DNA from: Roseovarius nitratireducens
Lineage (GTDB): Bacteria; Pseudomonadota; Alphaproteobacteria; Rhodobacterales; Rhodobacteraceae
Length of the DNA stretch: 64,000 bases
Assembly: GCF_002925845.1 (NCBI RefSeq)
Contig: NZ_PDNI01000023.1
Span: forward strand, 1-64,000
Direction: 5' to 3'
Shown here: in pieces, positions 1-8,404 of the stretch
Layout of the letters: the number at the start of each line of letters is the position of its first letter
Position numbering within the stretch: position 1 is the first letter of the stretch
Program-made: the position numbers and the translations under genes
The notes under the pieces: model-generated
What the model was told of the DNA's origin: nothing
Seen by the model: the letters and a program-made list of their open reading frames with translations, nothing else
Database searches by the model: none

Positions 1-29
1 GGCCGCCCCCATGCGTCGCGCCGAATCCA

Positions 30-488
30 TCAGAAAATCCCGTTTTCCTTCTGAAGGGCGCGCACATAGGCGGTGATCGCCTTCACGTCGGCATCTGTCA
101 CGCCGTCCACCGGCGGCATGTTTCCATAGCGCCAGTGATGCGCCCGGACACCATTCTTAGCCGCCATCACGAAGGCCATGTCCGAGTGATGGCTGGGTTC
201 GTAAATCTTGTGCACCAGGGGCGGGCCTTTGCCTTCGCGACCTGCGGCATCGTCCCCGTGACAGGCTGCGCATTTCGCGTTGAAGGCACGCTCTCCCATT
301 TGCGCCAGGGACGACAAGTCGTCCGGCACGCTGACCGCGACGATGGCCGCACCGTCCGCGATGTCCGAGGTGTCGGGCGGGGTCATGGAATGCCCGTTCG
401 GGCCTGGCCCGGTACGTGTGCTCTGCCAAACGAACGCACCTGCCCCCGCAACCAGCACAGCCGCGATCATCCAACCGAGTTTGCTCAT
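30..488 (-). CDS. Small membrane-anchored class I cytochrome c
   Basis: A 152-residue protein with an N-terminal hydrophobic signal or anchor (residues 5-22), a low-complexity linker and a single haem c site CAACH near residue 75. Conserved His and Met residues further on (GNMPPV) could supply the distal Met ligand. It should be an electron carrier on the periplasmic face. An upstream in-frame ATG at 509 exists, but the ATG at 488 starts directly at a typical membrane signal. It lies at the edge of the copper-gene block and is transcribed away from it, so it may serve copper oxidation, which I infer only from position. Confidence 0.8.
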   Translation of the reverse strand: MSKLGWMIAAVLVAGAGAFVWQSTRTGPGPNGHSMTPPDTSDIADGAAIVAVSVPDDLSSLAQMGERAFNAKCAACHGDDAAGREGKGPPLVHKIYEPSHHSDMAFVMAAKNGVRAHHWRYGNMPPVDGVTDADVKAITAYVRALQKENGIF

Positions 489-872
489 GCTTGACCGACC
501 ATGTTGCAAGTGACGGGAACAGGCGCACCGAAAGGATCTCGCCGATCACACGGTTTGCGCAACGAAGTGATGCGATGGGCAGGGTTTGGCTGTCCCGAGT
601 TCTCGATCATCGATGGCATGTGCAAGATATTGAACGTTGCCGCGACGCTCATTGCTGCTGAAAGGGCTCGGTGTCTTTCGCACAAAACCATTGGCAAACT
701 CAGCATATTCAGCCTCACAACACGTCATGATTTGATCGAGCATAGCTATGTTCTTGCACTGAAAGGTCAAGATAAATCAAGGCCTTAGGCGCGAAATTAT
801 TGTAACGAAATGTATCCTTGATCTTTCGCGGCAATCGCGCTCTTTTACGACGATACGAGGCCACGGGAACCT
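489..872. other. Intergenic region with divergent promoters
   Basis: About 380 bp separate the cytochrome c gene from the rightward copper genes. Short open frames occur on both strands (for example 546-770 minus), but none has a convincing start, domain or hydrophobic pattern. The region holds one copy of the 15-bp motif described at 802-816. Nothing else is recognised. Confidence 0.5.
802..816 (-). promoter_or_regulatory. Candidate response-regulator box, site D
   Basis: Read on the minus strand this is GATAC-ATTTC-GTTAC, two GNTAC half sites 10 bp apart centre to centre. It ends 56 bp before the ATG at 873. Almost the same sequence is found at 6302-6316. The 10-bp spacing fits OmpR-family response regulators, and such a regulator is encoded at 17286. 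The assignment is inference. Confidence 0.4.
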
Positions 873-1208
873 ATGCGTTTTTTCAGACTGACACGAATGG
901 CACATATTCTGTCGCTCATCTTCCTGATGGGTGCGGCCATGCCATTTGTAGGAACTGAAGCAGGCTCGCCGCACGAAGATCAGAGTGACGTCGTCGCGAT
1001 GGATGTGCGTGATTGTGGCCAACATCTTGTGTCGGACGATGCCATCCCTGGCTGCCCGGGTATGATGATACACTGCGCCACTTTTTCTAACGTGGACCAT
1101 GCATTGCCCGAACTGAAACTCTTTGTCGTACATCTCTATCATCGGTCACACGCAGTCGACGCCGAGAGCTTGACGCCAGAAGCTTCTTCGCCCCCGCCGC
1201 GAGCCTGA
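873..1208 (+). CDS. Small predicted secreted protein, function unknown
   Basis: A 111-residue protein with a hydrophobic segment at residues 9-27 that looks like a signal peptide. Three cysteines (DCGQHL, PGCPGMM, IHCATF) and several His and Met residues in the mature part could bind metal or form a disulfide. I do not recognise a family. It directly precedes the multicopper oxidase copA in the same orientation, so a role in periplasmic copper handling is plausible from context only. Confidence 0.5.
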   Translation: MRFFRLTRMAHILSLIFLMGAAMPFVGTEAGSPHEDQSDVVAMDVRDCGQHLVSDDAIPGCPGMMIHCATFSNVDHALPELKLFVVHLYHRSHAVDAESLTPEASSPPPRA

Positions 1209-1413
1209 ACAAGCTTCGATTTCCATTCCTGCAGCTTGCGTTTGCGGTCTCGGTTCGCGCCCAAGTTTGAATGGGTGTGAATGTCTGACGAGTGCCCCGG
1301 TTGGGGCAGCGTCTGAACACCTCCGGCGCTCGCGGGAACACTCCTCCTCAAGCAAATCCATATCTGCCCTTTTCGGGCGAACCCTCACGTCAATCATCAA
1401 AAGGGAGAAGAGT

Positions 1414-3309
1414 ATGCGACTCTTCCAAGGAAAACAGCGCGCGCTTTCCGATACCGCGCTCAGCTCGTCGAAACATCTGGCAACAGGTCTGTCCCGGCGT
1501 CAGTTCGGTTTGACCGCGGCTGCCGCACTCGCCATGCCAGCGGTGCTGCGCGCGCATGAATCGCCCAAGATCACGTCGAAAGGGACTTATGACGTCACGG
1601 TCGACCGGGTTCGGATCGATACTGGGAACTTTCGGAAAATGGGGGTCGGATACAACAAGAGCCAGCATCCAACGACCCTGCGTTTCAAGGAGGGCGAGGA
1701 AGTCACCATCAACGTGACCAACAATCTTCGCGAGAGCACCTCGATTCATTGGCACGGGCTGATCCTGCCCTTCCAACAGGACGGCGTCCCAGGCATCAGT
1801 TTCAACGGTATTGCTCCGGGTGACACCTTCACCTACCGGTTCCCGATCCAACAGGCTGGCACTTACTGGTTTCACAGCCACTCGGGCTTTCAGGAGCCCG
1901 ACGGTGCCTACGGGGCGATCGTGATCGAGCCGCGTGACGGTGAACGGGTCCGGGCCGATCGCGATTATGTCGTGCAGTTGGCCGACAAGCACCCGCATCC
2001 CGGCAGCCGGATCATGCGCAACCTCAAGATGATGCCGGATTACTACAACCGCTCGCAACGCACCCTGCAGACGCTGATCGAGGACTCGCGTCAGGACAGC
2101 CTGCAGGCGGCGCTCAAGGATCGCGGAATGTGGGGCCGGATGCGGATGATGCCGACGGACATCGAGGATGTGCAGGGATTTACCGCCCTGATCAACGGGC
2201 GCAGCACCTCGCAGAACTGGACAGGGCTGTTCCGGCCCGGTGAGAAGGTCCGCCTGCGGATTATCAATTCCTCGGCCATGACCTATTTCGACATGCGTAT
2301 CCCGGGCCTGAAGATGACCGTGGTCCAGGCTGATGGCAACGACGTCAAACCGGTTACGGTGGACGAGCTGCGTGTTGCCGTGGCGGAGACGTATGACGTC
2401 ATCGTCCAGCCGCGGGAAAACAAGGTTTATAGCATCATTGCCGAGTCCATGGGTCGCACCGCTCTCGTGCGCGGAACCCTGTCGCCAAAAGAGGGCTATG
2501 CCGGGGCCGTGCCACCGCTCCGGCCCAAGCCTTTGCTCACCATCGCCGACATGAGCGGGATGATGGGGGGCATGGATATGGGTGATAACGTCATGCAGAG
2601 CGCTGGCGGCATGCAGAACATGACCGGCATGGATCACTCGAACATGGGCGCCGCAAGTGCACCGACACCGCAGGCGATGGACCCTTCGGCCATGCAGGGC
2701 GCGGACCATTCCGACATGGAGCCGTCGGCACAACCTGCGATGAAGGACATGGATAACTCGCAGATGTCTGGTTCGAGCACGCCTGGCATGAACGGGATGG
2801 ACCGCTCCGGCATGGCGATGTCTAACGGTGACGACCCGTTCTACGCGCCCGGCAGCGGGCTGACACCCAAGGCCTATAACGGCGGGAAGTTCCTGTCCTA
2901 CACCGATCTGCGCGCCGCACGACCGCTCTATCGGAACCGTACTCCGTCGCGCACCATTGAGCTCCGTCTGACGGGCAACATGGAGCGCTACATCTGGTCG
3001 ATCAACGATGTGAAATTCGACGACGCTGATCCTATCGTCCTCAACTACGGCGAACGCGTGCGTATCCGGTTCATCAACGAAACGATGATGGCGCATCCGA
3101 TGCACCTGCACGGGATGTGGTCGATCGTCGATACCGGTCAGGGCGCGCGCAATCCCATCAAGCATACGGTGAGTGTCCAGCCCGGAGTGACCTCCGACAT
3201 CGAGGTCGAAGTCGATGCCCCTGGGCAATGGGCCTTCCACTGCCATCTCTCCTACCACGCAGACGGCGGCATGTTTCGCAAGGTTGTGGTCAAGGGGCGT
3301 CCAGCCTGA
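1414..3309 (+). CDS. copA: CopA-family multicopper oxidase, copper resistance
   Basis: A 631-residue periplasmic multicopper oxidase. It begins with a Tat-type signal (SRRQFGLTAAA near residue 28). Copper ligands are clear: HWHG near 112, HSHSG near 154, HPMHLHG near 561 and HCHLSYH near 609, so type 1, 2 and 3 sites are all present. Residues of about 385-470 form a Met-rich stretch (repeats such as MSGMMGGMDMG and NMTGMDHSNMG) typical of CopA/PcoA proteins that bind Cu(I). The start at 1414 has the ribosome site AGGGAGAAG and begins at the signal peptide; a longer frame from 1267 lacks both. CopB follows 22 bp later. Confidence 0.95.
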   Translation: MRLFQGKQRALSDTALSSSKHLATGLSRRQFGLTAAAALAMPAVLRAHESPKITSKGTYDVTVDRVRIDTGNFRKMGVGYNKSQHPTTLRFKEGEEVTINVTNNLRESTSIHWHGLILPFQQDGVPGISFNGIAPGDTFTYRFPIQQAGTYWFHSHSGFQEPDGAYGAIVIEPRDGERVRADRDYVVQLADKHPHPGSRIMRNLKMMPDYYNRSQRTLQTLIEDSRQDSLQAALKDRGMWGRMRMMPTDIEDVQGFTALINGRSTSQNWTGLFRPGEKVRLRIINSSAMTYFDMRIPGLKMTVVQADGNDVKPVTVDELRVAVAETYDVIVQPRENKVYSIIAESMGRTALVRGTLSPKEGYAGAVPPLRPKPLLTIADMSGMMGGMDMGDNVMQSAGGMQNMTGMDHSNMGAASAPTPQAMDPSAMQGADHSDMEPSAQPAMKDMDNSQMSGSSTPGMNGMDRSGMAMSNGDDPFYAPGSGLTPKAYNGGKFLSYTDLRAARPLYRNRTPSRTIELRLTGNMERYIWSINDVKFDDADPIVLNYGERVRIRFINETMMAHPMHLHGMWSIVDTGQGARNPIKHTVSVQPGVTSDIEVEVDAPGQWAFHCHLSYHADGGMFRKVVVKGRPA

Positions 3310-3331
3310 GCCAGTCAATATAAGGAAAATC

Positions 3332-4036
3332 ATGATGAAATGTTTCAAACTGGCCGGACTGGCCGGCTTTCTTCTTCCCTTTGCTCAGGTTGCACAGGCC
3401 GAACCGTTGATCTGGGGCTTTCAAGCGGAGCAATTCGAATATCGCTCGATGGATGGCGAGGACGCCCTGGTCTGGGATTTCGACGCTCTGGCGGGGTCGG
3501 ATGAGATGAAATTCGTCTGGCGCAGCGAGGCGGAACTTGGTCTCACATCGGATGATTTCGAGAAGCTGGAAAACCAGCTGCGTCTGCAGTTTCCGGTCTC
3601 GACGTTCTTCGACGCCGTGGTGGGGGCCTATGCAGGCACACCGGACGGTGCCCCCGACCGTTACGCTGGCGTGGTGGGCATCAAGGGCCTCGCACCGCAG
3701 TGGTTCGAGATCGATGCCGATCTCTTTGTCTCCGATCATCCCTTCTTCCGTTTCGAGGCGGAGTATGAGGCGCTTCTGACCAATCGGCTGATCCTCACCC
3801 CGAGTATAGAGGTTGATCTGCCTCTCAAGGATGATCTGGCGCGCGACCGGGGCGCGGGCGGCGCCGTTGTAGAGATCGGAGCAAGGCTGAGCTACGATGT
3901 CATCGACCGCGCGTTCTCTCCCTATATCGGCGTGAACTACGAAGCCTCGTTTGGCGACACAAAGGACATTCTCCGCGCCAATGGCGAGGATACGGATGCG
4001 TTCGCCATCGTGATCGGCACGCGTCTGATGTTCTGA
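3332..4036 (+). CDS. copB: Copper resistance outer-membrane protein CopB
   Basis: A 234-residue protein with a signal peptide ending about AQA-EP (residues 1-22) and alternating amphipathic strands typical of an outer-membrane barrel. The opening of the mature protein (WGFQAEQFEYR) and the ending in a terminal Phe (TRLMF) match the CopB/PcoB family. It lacks the Met/His-rich N-terminal domain seen in longer CopB proteins. The start at 3332 has the site TAAGGAAAA. It forms an operon with copA and is followed by a hairpin terminator. Confidence 0.9.
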   Translation: MMKCFKLAGLAGFLLPFAQVAQAEPLIWGFQAEQFEYRSMDGEDALVWDFDALAGSDEMKFVWRSEAELGLTSDDFEKLENQLRLQFPVSTFFDAVVGAYAGTPDGAPDRYAGVVGIKGLAPQWFEIDADLFVSDHPFFRFEAEYEALLTNRLILTPSIEVDLPLKDDLARDRGAGGAVVEIGARLSYDVIDRAFSPYIGVNYEASFGDTKDILRANGEDTDAFAIVIGTRLMF

Positions 4037-4040
4037 CAAT

Positions 4041-4085
4041 AGGCCGCTCCGGTTGTAGGCCGGGGCGGCCTAAAGATATCTTTTT
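4041..4085 (+). terminator. Probable intrinsic terminator after copAB
   Basis: A 12-bp stem (AGGCCGCTCCGG with CCGGGGCGGCCT, one G-T type mismatch) starts just after the copB stop. A T-rich run (ATCTTTTTC) follows about 9 bp after the stem, so the distance is a little long for a perfect terminator. Confidence 0.55.
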
Positions 4086-4131
4086 CCCAAAAGATGCGCC
4101 AAAGTTTGAAAACCAAACTGGAAAGGAGACC

Positions 4132-5070
4132 ATGATGAGCGGACAGGGACACGCAGGTCACATGCCGCAGAGCGGTCGTGGCATGGCAATTTCAGCTTGG
4201 TTAACAGGTGTTTATTTCGTCATCGAGATGGCAATCGGCCTCTGGACCGGTTCCATCGCGGTGATCTCGGATGCGTTCCACACCTTCTCCGCAGTGGGGG
4301 GTGTCCTCGTGGCAATCATTGCAGCGCGACTCGCCCGCCGTCCGGCAGATGAGGATCGCAGTTTTGGCTGGTATCGCACGGAAATCATCGGCGCGCTGGT
4401 CAATGGCGGTTTCCTGCTTGCCATGGCGATCGTGGTGATCGTGATGGCGGCAATGCGTCTGGGGTCTCCTATTGATCTGCCGACCGGGCCAATGCTGTGG
4501 GCAGCGGCTGGCGGCCTTGTGACCGAGTTCATCTCGCTCGGGTTGATCTGGAAGCAGAGCCAGAGCGATCTGAACGTCAAGGGCGCGCTCTGGCACATCA
4601 TTCAGACGTTCATTGGGAGTCTGCTGATCATCATCACTGCACTGGTCATCAAGTTCACCGGTTTTCTGCTCATCGATCCAATTCTCGGCATGGCTTTCGG
4701 CTTCGTTCTGGTTTGGGCAAGCTGGGGAATCCTGCGTGATTCCATCCACTTGCTCATGGAGGGCACCCCGAGCGACGTTAGCCTTGGCGAGGTCACGCGG
4801 AACCTGGAGGCAATCGATGGCATCGCGGACGCACATCACGTCCACGCCTGGGCACTGACCAGCGGCAAATATGTCTTTTCGGCTCACCTGCGTGTCCGGC
4901 AAGGGGCCGATCCGCAAGAGACGCTGAAGACAGCCCATAGTATGTTGCGCAAGCGCTTTGGCTTCTTTTTCGTCACCTTGCAGGTCGAGGACCGCTGCCT
5001 CGATGAAAGCGGCGCAGAAGCCATCGACATAACTGCGGACGGGAACCACAACACGCCTAGCCGCTCCTGA
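4132..5070 (+). CDS. CDF-family cation transporter with both Asp metal ligands replaced
   Basis: A 312-residue membrane protein with six predicted helices and a C-terminal cytoplasmic domain (residues about 205-300), as in CzcD/ZitB-type cation diffusion facilitators. Family landmarks align without gaps (SIAVISDAFH, RRPADEDRSFGWYRTEIIGALVN, LIDPILGMAFG). In helix 2 the usual HMLTD reads HTFSA, and in helix 5 the usual HVLGD reads HIIQT, so both Asp of the H-x3-D metal sites are missing while both His remain. It therefore may carry another metal or act differently. The ribosome site AAAGGAG supports the start. An ATG at 4135 is an equal alternative. Confidence 0.9.
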   Translation: MMSGQGHAGHMPQSGRGMAISAWLTGVYFVIEMAIGLWTGSIAVISDAFHTFSAVGGVLVAIIAARLARRPADEDRSFGWYRTEIIGALVNGGFLLAMAIVVIVMAAMRLGSPIDLPTGPMLWAAAGGLVTEFISLGLIWKQSQSDLNVKGALWHIIQTFIGSLLIIITALVIKFTGFLLIDPILGMAFGFVLVWASWGILRDSIHLLMEGTPSDVSLGEVTRNLEAIDGIADAHHVHAWALTSGKYVFSAHLRVRQGADPQETLKTAHSMLRKRFGFFFVTLQVEDRCLDESGAEAIDITADGNHNTPSRS

Positions 5071-5165
5071 CGCGCACCCGTGTCCGCCGTGTCGCGGCAC
5101 TCACGGGCCTTTTGAGGCACATTCGGGCGCTTTGTTCACAGACGTCACCTGATCGGATGCCGGAT

Positions 5166-6083
5166 ATGAAAACCATATTTCTTTTACTTCTGATCACATT
5201 GTCCGAGGCGACGATCGGTGTCTTCGTCAAGCTGACCGACGGCAGAATCCCGATTCAGACGTTGAATTTCTACGCGATCCTGACAGCAGCCGCCTTCCTG
5301 ATGCTCGCGTTGCCAGTCGCCACCGGCCGACCGATCCGCCTGCCCTGGGGGAATTTGAAGGACACCATCGTCATCGGTGTTCTTATCGCGACGCAGATCA
5401 GTGTCTTCAACTACGCCATGACGCTGGTGCCAATCGCCAATGCCGTCATTTTCTGGAGCGTGGCGCCCTTCTTTACCTTTATATTCTCGGCGATTTTCCT
5501 CGGCGAGAAGGCAGGCTTGGGCCATGTTCTCGTCTTCGGTATCGCCATCGTCGGCATCGTCCTCGCCAAACCCCTCTCAGGTGGATACATGATCGGCAAT
5601 CTCGTCGCGCTGACGGACGGCGCGATCTATGCGGCGATGATCACCTACATGCGATACGAGGGCAAGTCAGAGACGGGCAACGATATCGCGTGGTCGATGC
5701 TTGCGGCGGCGGTCGTCCTGTCGCCGGCGCTGTTGATTTACGGCACCGGCGACCTGCTGGGCACGGCGGAAAACGAGAGACTGGGCATCATCGTGCCTGC
5801 CGGTGTCTGGGCGCTGGCGCTTGGGTTGGTATCTACGGGATTTGCCTATTTCGGCATCTCCATCGTCCTCAAGACTCTCAACGCGAACGTCTATTCCCTC
5901 GTCGATATCATCGTCTCGCCGGTCGTCGCGAGCACACTGGGGTTCTTGGTCTTTGCCGAGATGCCGGCCAAGGGGATGATCTATGGCGGCGGGCTGTTGC
6001 TGTTGGCCGGGTTTCTGCTGACATGGATGATGACCCGTGATCGACCCGATATCGCGGCCCATCCCTGTCAGTGCGCCGGGTGA
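5166..6083 (+). CDS. DMT/EamA-family transporter
   Basis: A 305-residue protein with about ten hydrophobic helices in two repeats, the pattern of drug/metabolite exporters. The first repeat ends in FLGEKAGLGHVLVFGIAIVGIVL and the second in VFAEMPAKGMIYGGGLLLLAGF, the usual EamA signature ends. The substrate cannot be read from the sequence. I chose the ATG at 5166 because it begins at the first helix; an in-frame start at 5112 would add 18 polar residues. It follows the CDF gene by 95 bp. Confidence 0.85.
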   Translation: MKTIFLLLLITLSEATIGVFVKLTDGRIPIQTLNFYAILTAAAFLMLALPVATGRPIRLPWGNLKDTIVIGVLIATQISVFNYAMTLVPIANAVIFWSVAPFFTFIFSAIFLGEKAGLGHVLVFGIAIVGIVLAKPLSGGYMIGNLVALTDGAIYAAMITYMRYEGKSETGNDIAWSMLAAAVVLSPALLIYGTGDLLGTAENERLGIIVPAGVWALALGLVSTGFAYFGISIVLKTLNANVYSLVDIIVSPVVASTLGFLVFAEMPAKGMIYGGGLLLLAGFLLTWMMTRDRPDIAAHPCQCAG

Positions 6084-6397
6084 CCCACGCTGTGGAGCTT
6101 CCAAAAGAGTAAGGACGCCACCGCGTCTCGCGCCAACCTTCCAGTTCTTCCAGCGTGTTCCCGCTGGTACTCGGCCAAGGCGAGGCTGGGCGATTGTGGG
6201 GATTCAAGAAAAGCCGGTGAGGTCATTCGCATTCGGTTGTCAGAGTTGCCTTTGGCAAGCAGCAAATCGAAACCGTGTGAGGAACTTTTGCCGAGCGTTT
6301 CGATACAAAACGTTACACCAAAGTCTGGCGGCACCGGATGAACGGGCCTTGGGACATCTTATATCGGCATGGTGATTCAGGAATAAAGGAGATCACC
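6084..6397. other. Intergenic region with a regulatory motif
   Basis: About 310 bp between the DMT gene and the EF-hand gene. No convincing gene on either strand. It contains one copy of the 15-bp candidate operator at 6302-6316, 82 bp before the EF-hand ATG. Confidence 0.5.
6302..6316 (+). promoter_or_regulatory. Candidate response-regulator box, site C
   Basis: GATAC-AAAAC-GTTAC, two half sites 10 bp apart, almost identical to site D at 802-816 read on the other strand. It stands upstream of the Met-rich EF-hand gene. Assigning it to the OmpR-type regulator at 17286 is inference. Confidence 0.4.
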
Positions 6398-6997
6398 ATG
6401 TTACGACATTCTTTTCTCGCCCTCTCGGTGGCCGCTGTAACCGCAGTTGGTGGGGTCGCTTATGCCCAAAGCGCCCATGGCCACGGTTCGATATCCGGGC
6501 CCGCCGGTGGTGGCATGATGATGCAGGGCGACGGCTCCGGCATGATGGGCGATATGTCCGCCATGATGCAGATGATGAACAAAATGCACGGTATGCATGG
6601 CGGCATGATGGGCGGAAAAGGGCACGGAATGATGCGCGGTGCCATGATGCAGATGCTCGATGCCGATGGTGATGGCCAGGTCACACCACAGGAGATGCGC
6701 GAAGGAATGCAGGCCAAGCTGACCGAGTATGATAGCGATGGCGATGGCACACTCTCGATCGCAGAATTCGAAACCCTGCACAGCGCCATGATCCGCGAGA
6801 AGATGGTTGATCGGTTCCAGCACCTCGACGCGGATGGCGATGGCGCCATTACGAGCGAGGAAATGACAAAACCTGCCAAGAGGATGGAGCGCATGCAGAA
6901 GATACGTGCCCGCATGGGGCAGCAGCAGGGCCCGCAAGGCAACGGTCAAGGCATGGGGTCCATGATGCAAAGCACTGATGGCTCCGACGACAATTGA
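6398..6997 (+). CDS. Secreted Met-rich EF-hand protein
   Basis: A 199-residue protein with a signal peptide ending about AYA-QS. The first part of the mature protein is very rich in Met, Gly and His (GGGMMMQGDGSGMMGD and HGMHGGMMGGKG), a composition that binds Cu(I) or Ag(I) in other proteins. Three EF-hand calcium loops follow: DADGDGQVTPQE, DSDGDGTLSIAE and DADGDGAITSEE. The tail is Gln/Met-rich. The ribosome site AAAGGAG lies 6 bp before the ATG. It may be a periplasmic metal buffer, an inference from composition and the copper neighbours. Confidence 0.85.
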   Translation: MLRHSFLALSVAAVTAVGGVAYAQSAHGHGSISGPAGGGMMMQGDGSGMMGDMSAMMQMMNKMHGMHGGMMGGKGHGMMRGAMMQMLDADGDGQVTPQEMREGMQAKLTEYDSDGDGTLSIAEFETLHSAMIREKMVDRFQHLDADGDGAITSEEMTKPAKRMERMQKIRARMGQQQGPQGNGQGMGSMMQSTDGSDDN

Positions 6998-7070
6998 ACA
7001 TTGCGGCGCCGACATGCGATCGGCGCCGTCTCAATACTAAGGGGGGCAGGACGACCTGATCGGTTTCGGA

Positions 7071-7223
7071 ATGGGCGGTTTCTGGATGCTGCTTGTTATC
7101 GTGCTGATCGTGCCGGGGATACTGGCGCTGGTCAAACACCCCTCCAAGCGACCGGAAAAGAAATCGACTTCGATAAGGAGCGCTATTCCAGATAATGGCT
7201 TGAGCTTCCATCTACTGGAATGA
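7071..7223 (+). CDS. Small single-helix membrane peptide, hypothetical
   Basis: A 50-residue frame too short for usual gene finding. It starts MGGFWMLLVIVLIVPG, one clear transmembrane helix, then a basic tail (KHPSKRPEKK). A strong purine run AAGGGGGG lies at 7039-7046, 25 bp before the ATG and 9 bp before an in-frame CTG at 7056, so translation could start upstream of the ATG. It follows the EF-hand gene in the same direction. Similar short helix proteins accompany metal islands; I cannot assign a function. Confidence 0.4.
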   Translation: MGGFWMLLVIVLIVPGILALVKHPSKRPEKKSTSIRSAIPDNGLSFHLLE

Positions 7224-7254
7224 TTAGAGTTGCGGTGGCTAGGCCGCAACGCCG

Positions 7255-7707
7255 GTGAAGATGAGGACGGCACGCCGCATGACAAGCTATGGAACGCGGG
7301 TCAGCAGGATCGCTAGCGGGAAGCTTGGCCCAAGCGCGATTGGTGCGGGCCTGTTCGTTGCCTTTGCGCCGATCCACCTGTGGGTCACCGAAGAGGTCTC
7401 GGCGGCGATCGCCGCCCTGACCCTTGCCTTGATCGCGGGCACCTATATTGGCTTCGGGGCGTCCGACGGTTCCGTCCGTGTCTTCTGGCTGGAGCCGGGC
7501 GTCGCCGCCTTCTACACGGGAGGCGCTTTGGCCGGGCTGCTCTGGACTCCGCTCGCCCTGCCCTTGGGGCTGGCGGCGCATGCGGCCTGGGACATTTTGC
7601 ATCATAACGGCGCTTTCGGCGCCCCGGTGCCAAGATGGTATATCCCCTCATGTGTGGTGTTCGACCTGCCCGCCGCTGCTTTTCTCCTTCTCCTTTATCG
7701 CCCGTGA
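7255..7707 (+). CDS. Integral membrane protein, possibly DUF6010-like
   Basis: A 150-residue protein with four or five hydrophobic helices and a notable motif HAAWDILHHNGAFGAPVPRW near residues 110-129. His and Asp in or next to a membrane helix suggest a metal or substrate site. The start is probably GTG at 7255 or ATG at 7261; a third choice is 7279. The next gene begins 11 bp after its stop, so it heads a small operon with the VTT protein and the ATC-hydrolase-like protein. The family name is tentative. Confidence 0.6.
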   Translation: MKMRTARRMTSYGTRVSRIASGKLGPSAIGAGLFVAFAPIHLWVTEEVSAAIAALTLALIAGTYIGFGASDGSVRVFWLEPGVAAFYTGGALAGLLWTPLALPLGLAAHAAWDILHHNGAFGAPVPRWYIPSCVVFDLPAAAFLLLLYRP

Positions 7708-7717
7708 GGTCCATTCG

Positions 7718-8404
7718 GTGGCGCAAGTTGTCTCGATCAGAACAATAGCGAAGATCGGCGTGGCAGTTGTCATCGTCGTTGTCGCCGTGGCGCTGTTCCT
7801 GGGCCCACTTTCCGGCCTCTGGGAAGATCTGAGTGGCGAACGAATATCGGCATGGGTGAAGGCCTCCGGTGCGTGGGGTCCAACCGTCATCATCGGCTTA
7901 ATGACGCTCGCCATCGTCGCCACGCCGATTCCGAGCGCGCCCATTGCCCTGGCCGCGGGTGCCGCATATGGCCATACGATCGGCACCATCTATATCGTTA
8001 TTGGCGCTGAACTCGGTGCCATGGTGGCCTTCGTACTGGCGCGGCTACTGGGGCGCGACGTGCTGACCAGATGGCTGGGTGACAAGGTAGACAGGGGCTT
8101 GCTTGGCTCTCAGAATGCGCTGACCTTCACTGTGCTCGCCAGCCGGTTGATGCCTTTCATCTCGTTCGACATCGTGAGCTACGCCGCCGGGCTCAGCTGC
8201 CTGCATTTCTGGCGTTTTGCACTCGCGACTCTCGCCGGGATTATCCCGGCCAGTTTTGTCCTGGCCCATTTCGGCAACGAAGCGGTCAGCGGCGGCCCCG
8301 GGCGCACCGCTTTGGCAGCCATCGGACTCGGTGCGCTGACACTAACCCCGCTTGTCTTTGTGGCTATGAGGGAGAAGCGCCGAAAGGAGGCGACGCATGA
8401 GTAA
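7718..8404 (+). CDS. TVP38/TMEM64 (VTT-domain) membrane protein
   Basis: A 228-residue protein with an N-terminal helix and the VTT core: PIPSAPIALAAGAAYG, GAELGAMVAFVLARLLGRD, SRLMPFISFDIVSYAAGL, then a helix and a basic tail. This fold belongs to the DedA/TVP38 superfamily of membrane proteins, thought to move lipids or ions. The likely start is GTG at 7718 preceded by GTGAGGT; the frame is open further upstream but runs into the previous gene. It overlaps the next gene by 8 bp, so the two are translationally coupled. Confidence 0.8.
   Translation: MAQVVSIRTIAKIGVAVVIVVVAVALFLGPLSGLWEDLSGERISAWVKASGAWGPTVIIGLMTLAIVATPIPSAPIALAAGAAYGHTIGTIYIVIGAELGAMVAFVLARLLGRDVLTRWLGDKVDRGLLGSQNALTFTVLASRLMPFISFDIVSYAAGLSCLHFWRFALATLAGIIPASFVLAHFGNEAVSGGPGRTALAAIGLGALTLTPLVFVAMREKRRKEATHE

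Noticed and set aside
546-770. 74-residue minus-strand frame with two cysteines
   Set aside because: No start signal, no homology I recognise, and it overlaps competing frames; kept only as intergenic.
1390-3348. 652-residue minus-strand frame opposite copA
   Set aside because: It is the antisense of the clear copA gene, His/Arg-rich with no domain, a usual effect of high-GC codon use.
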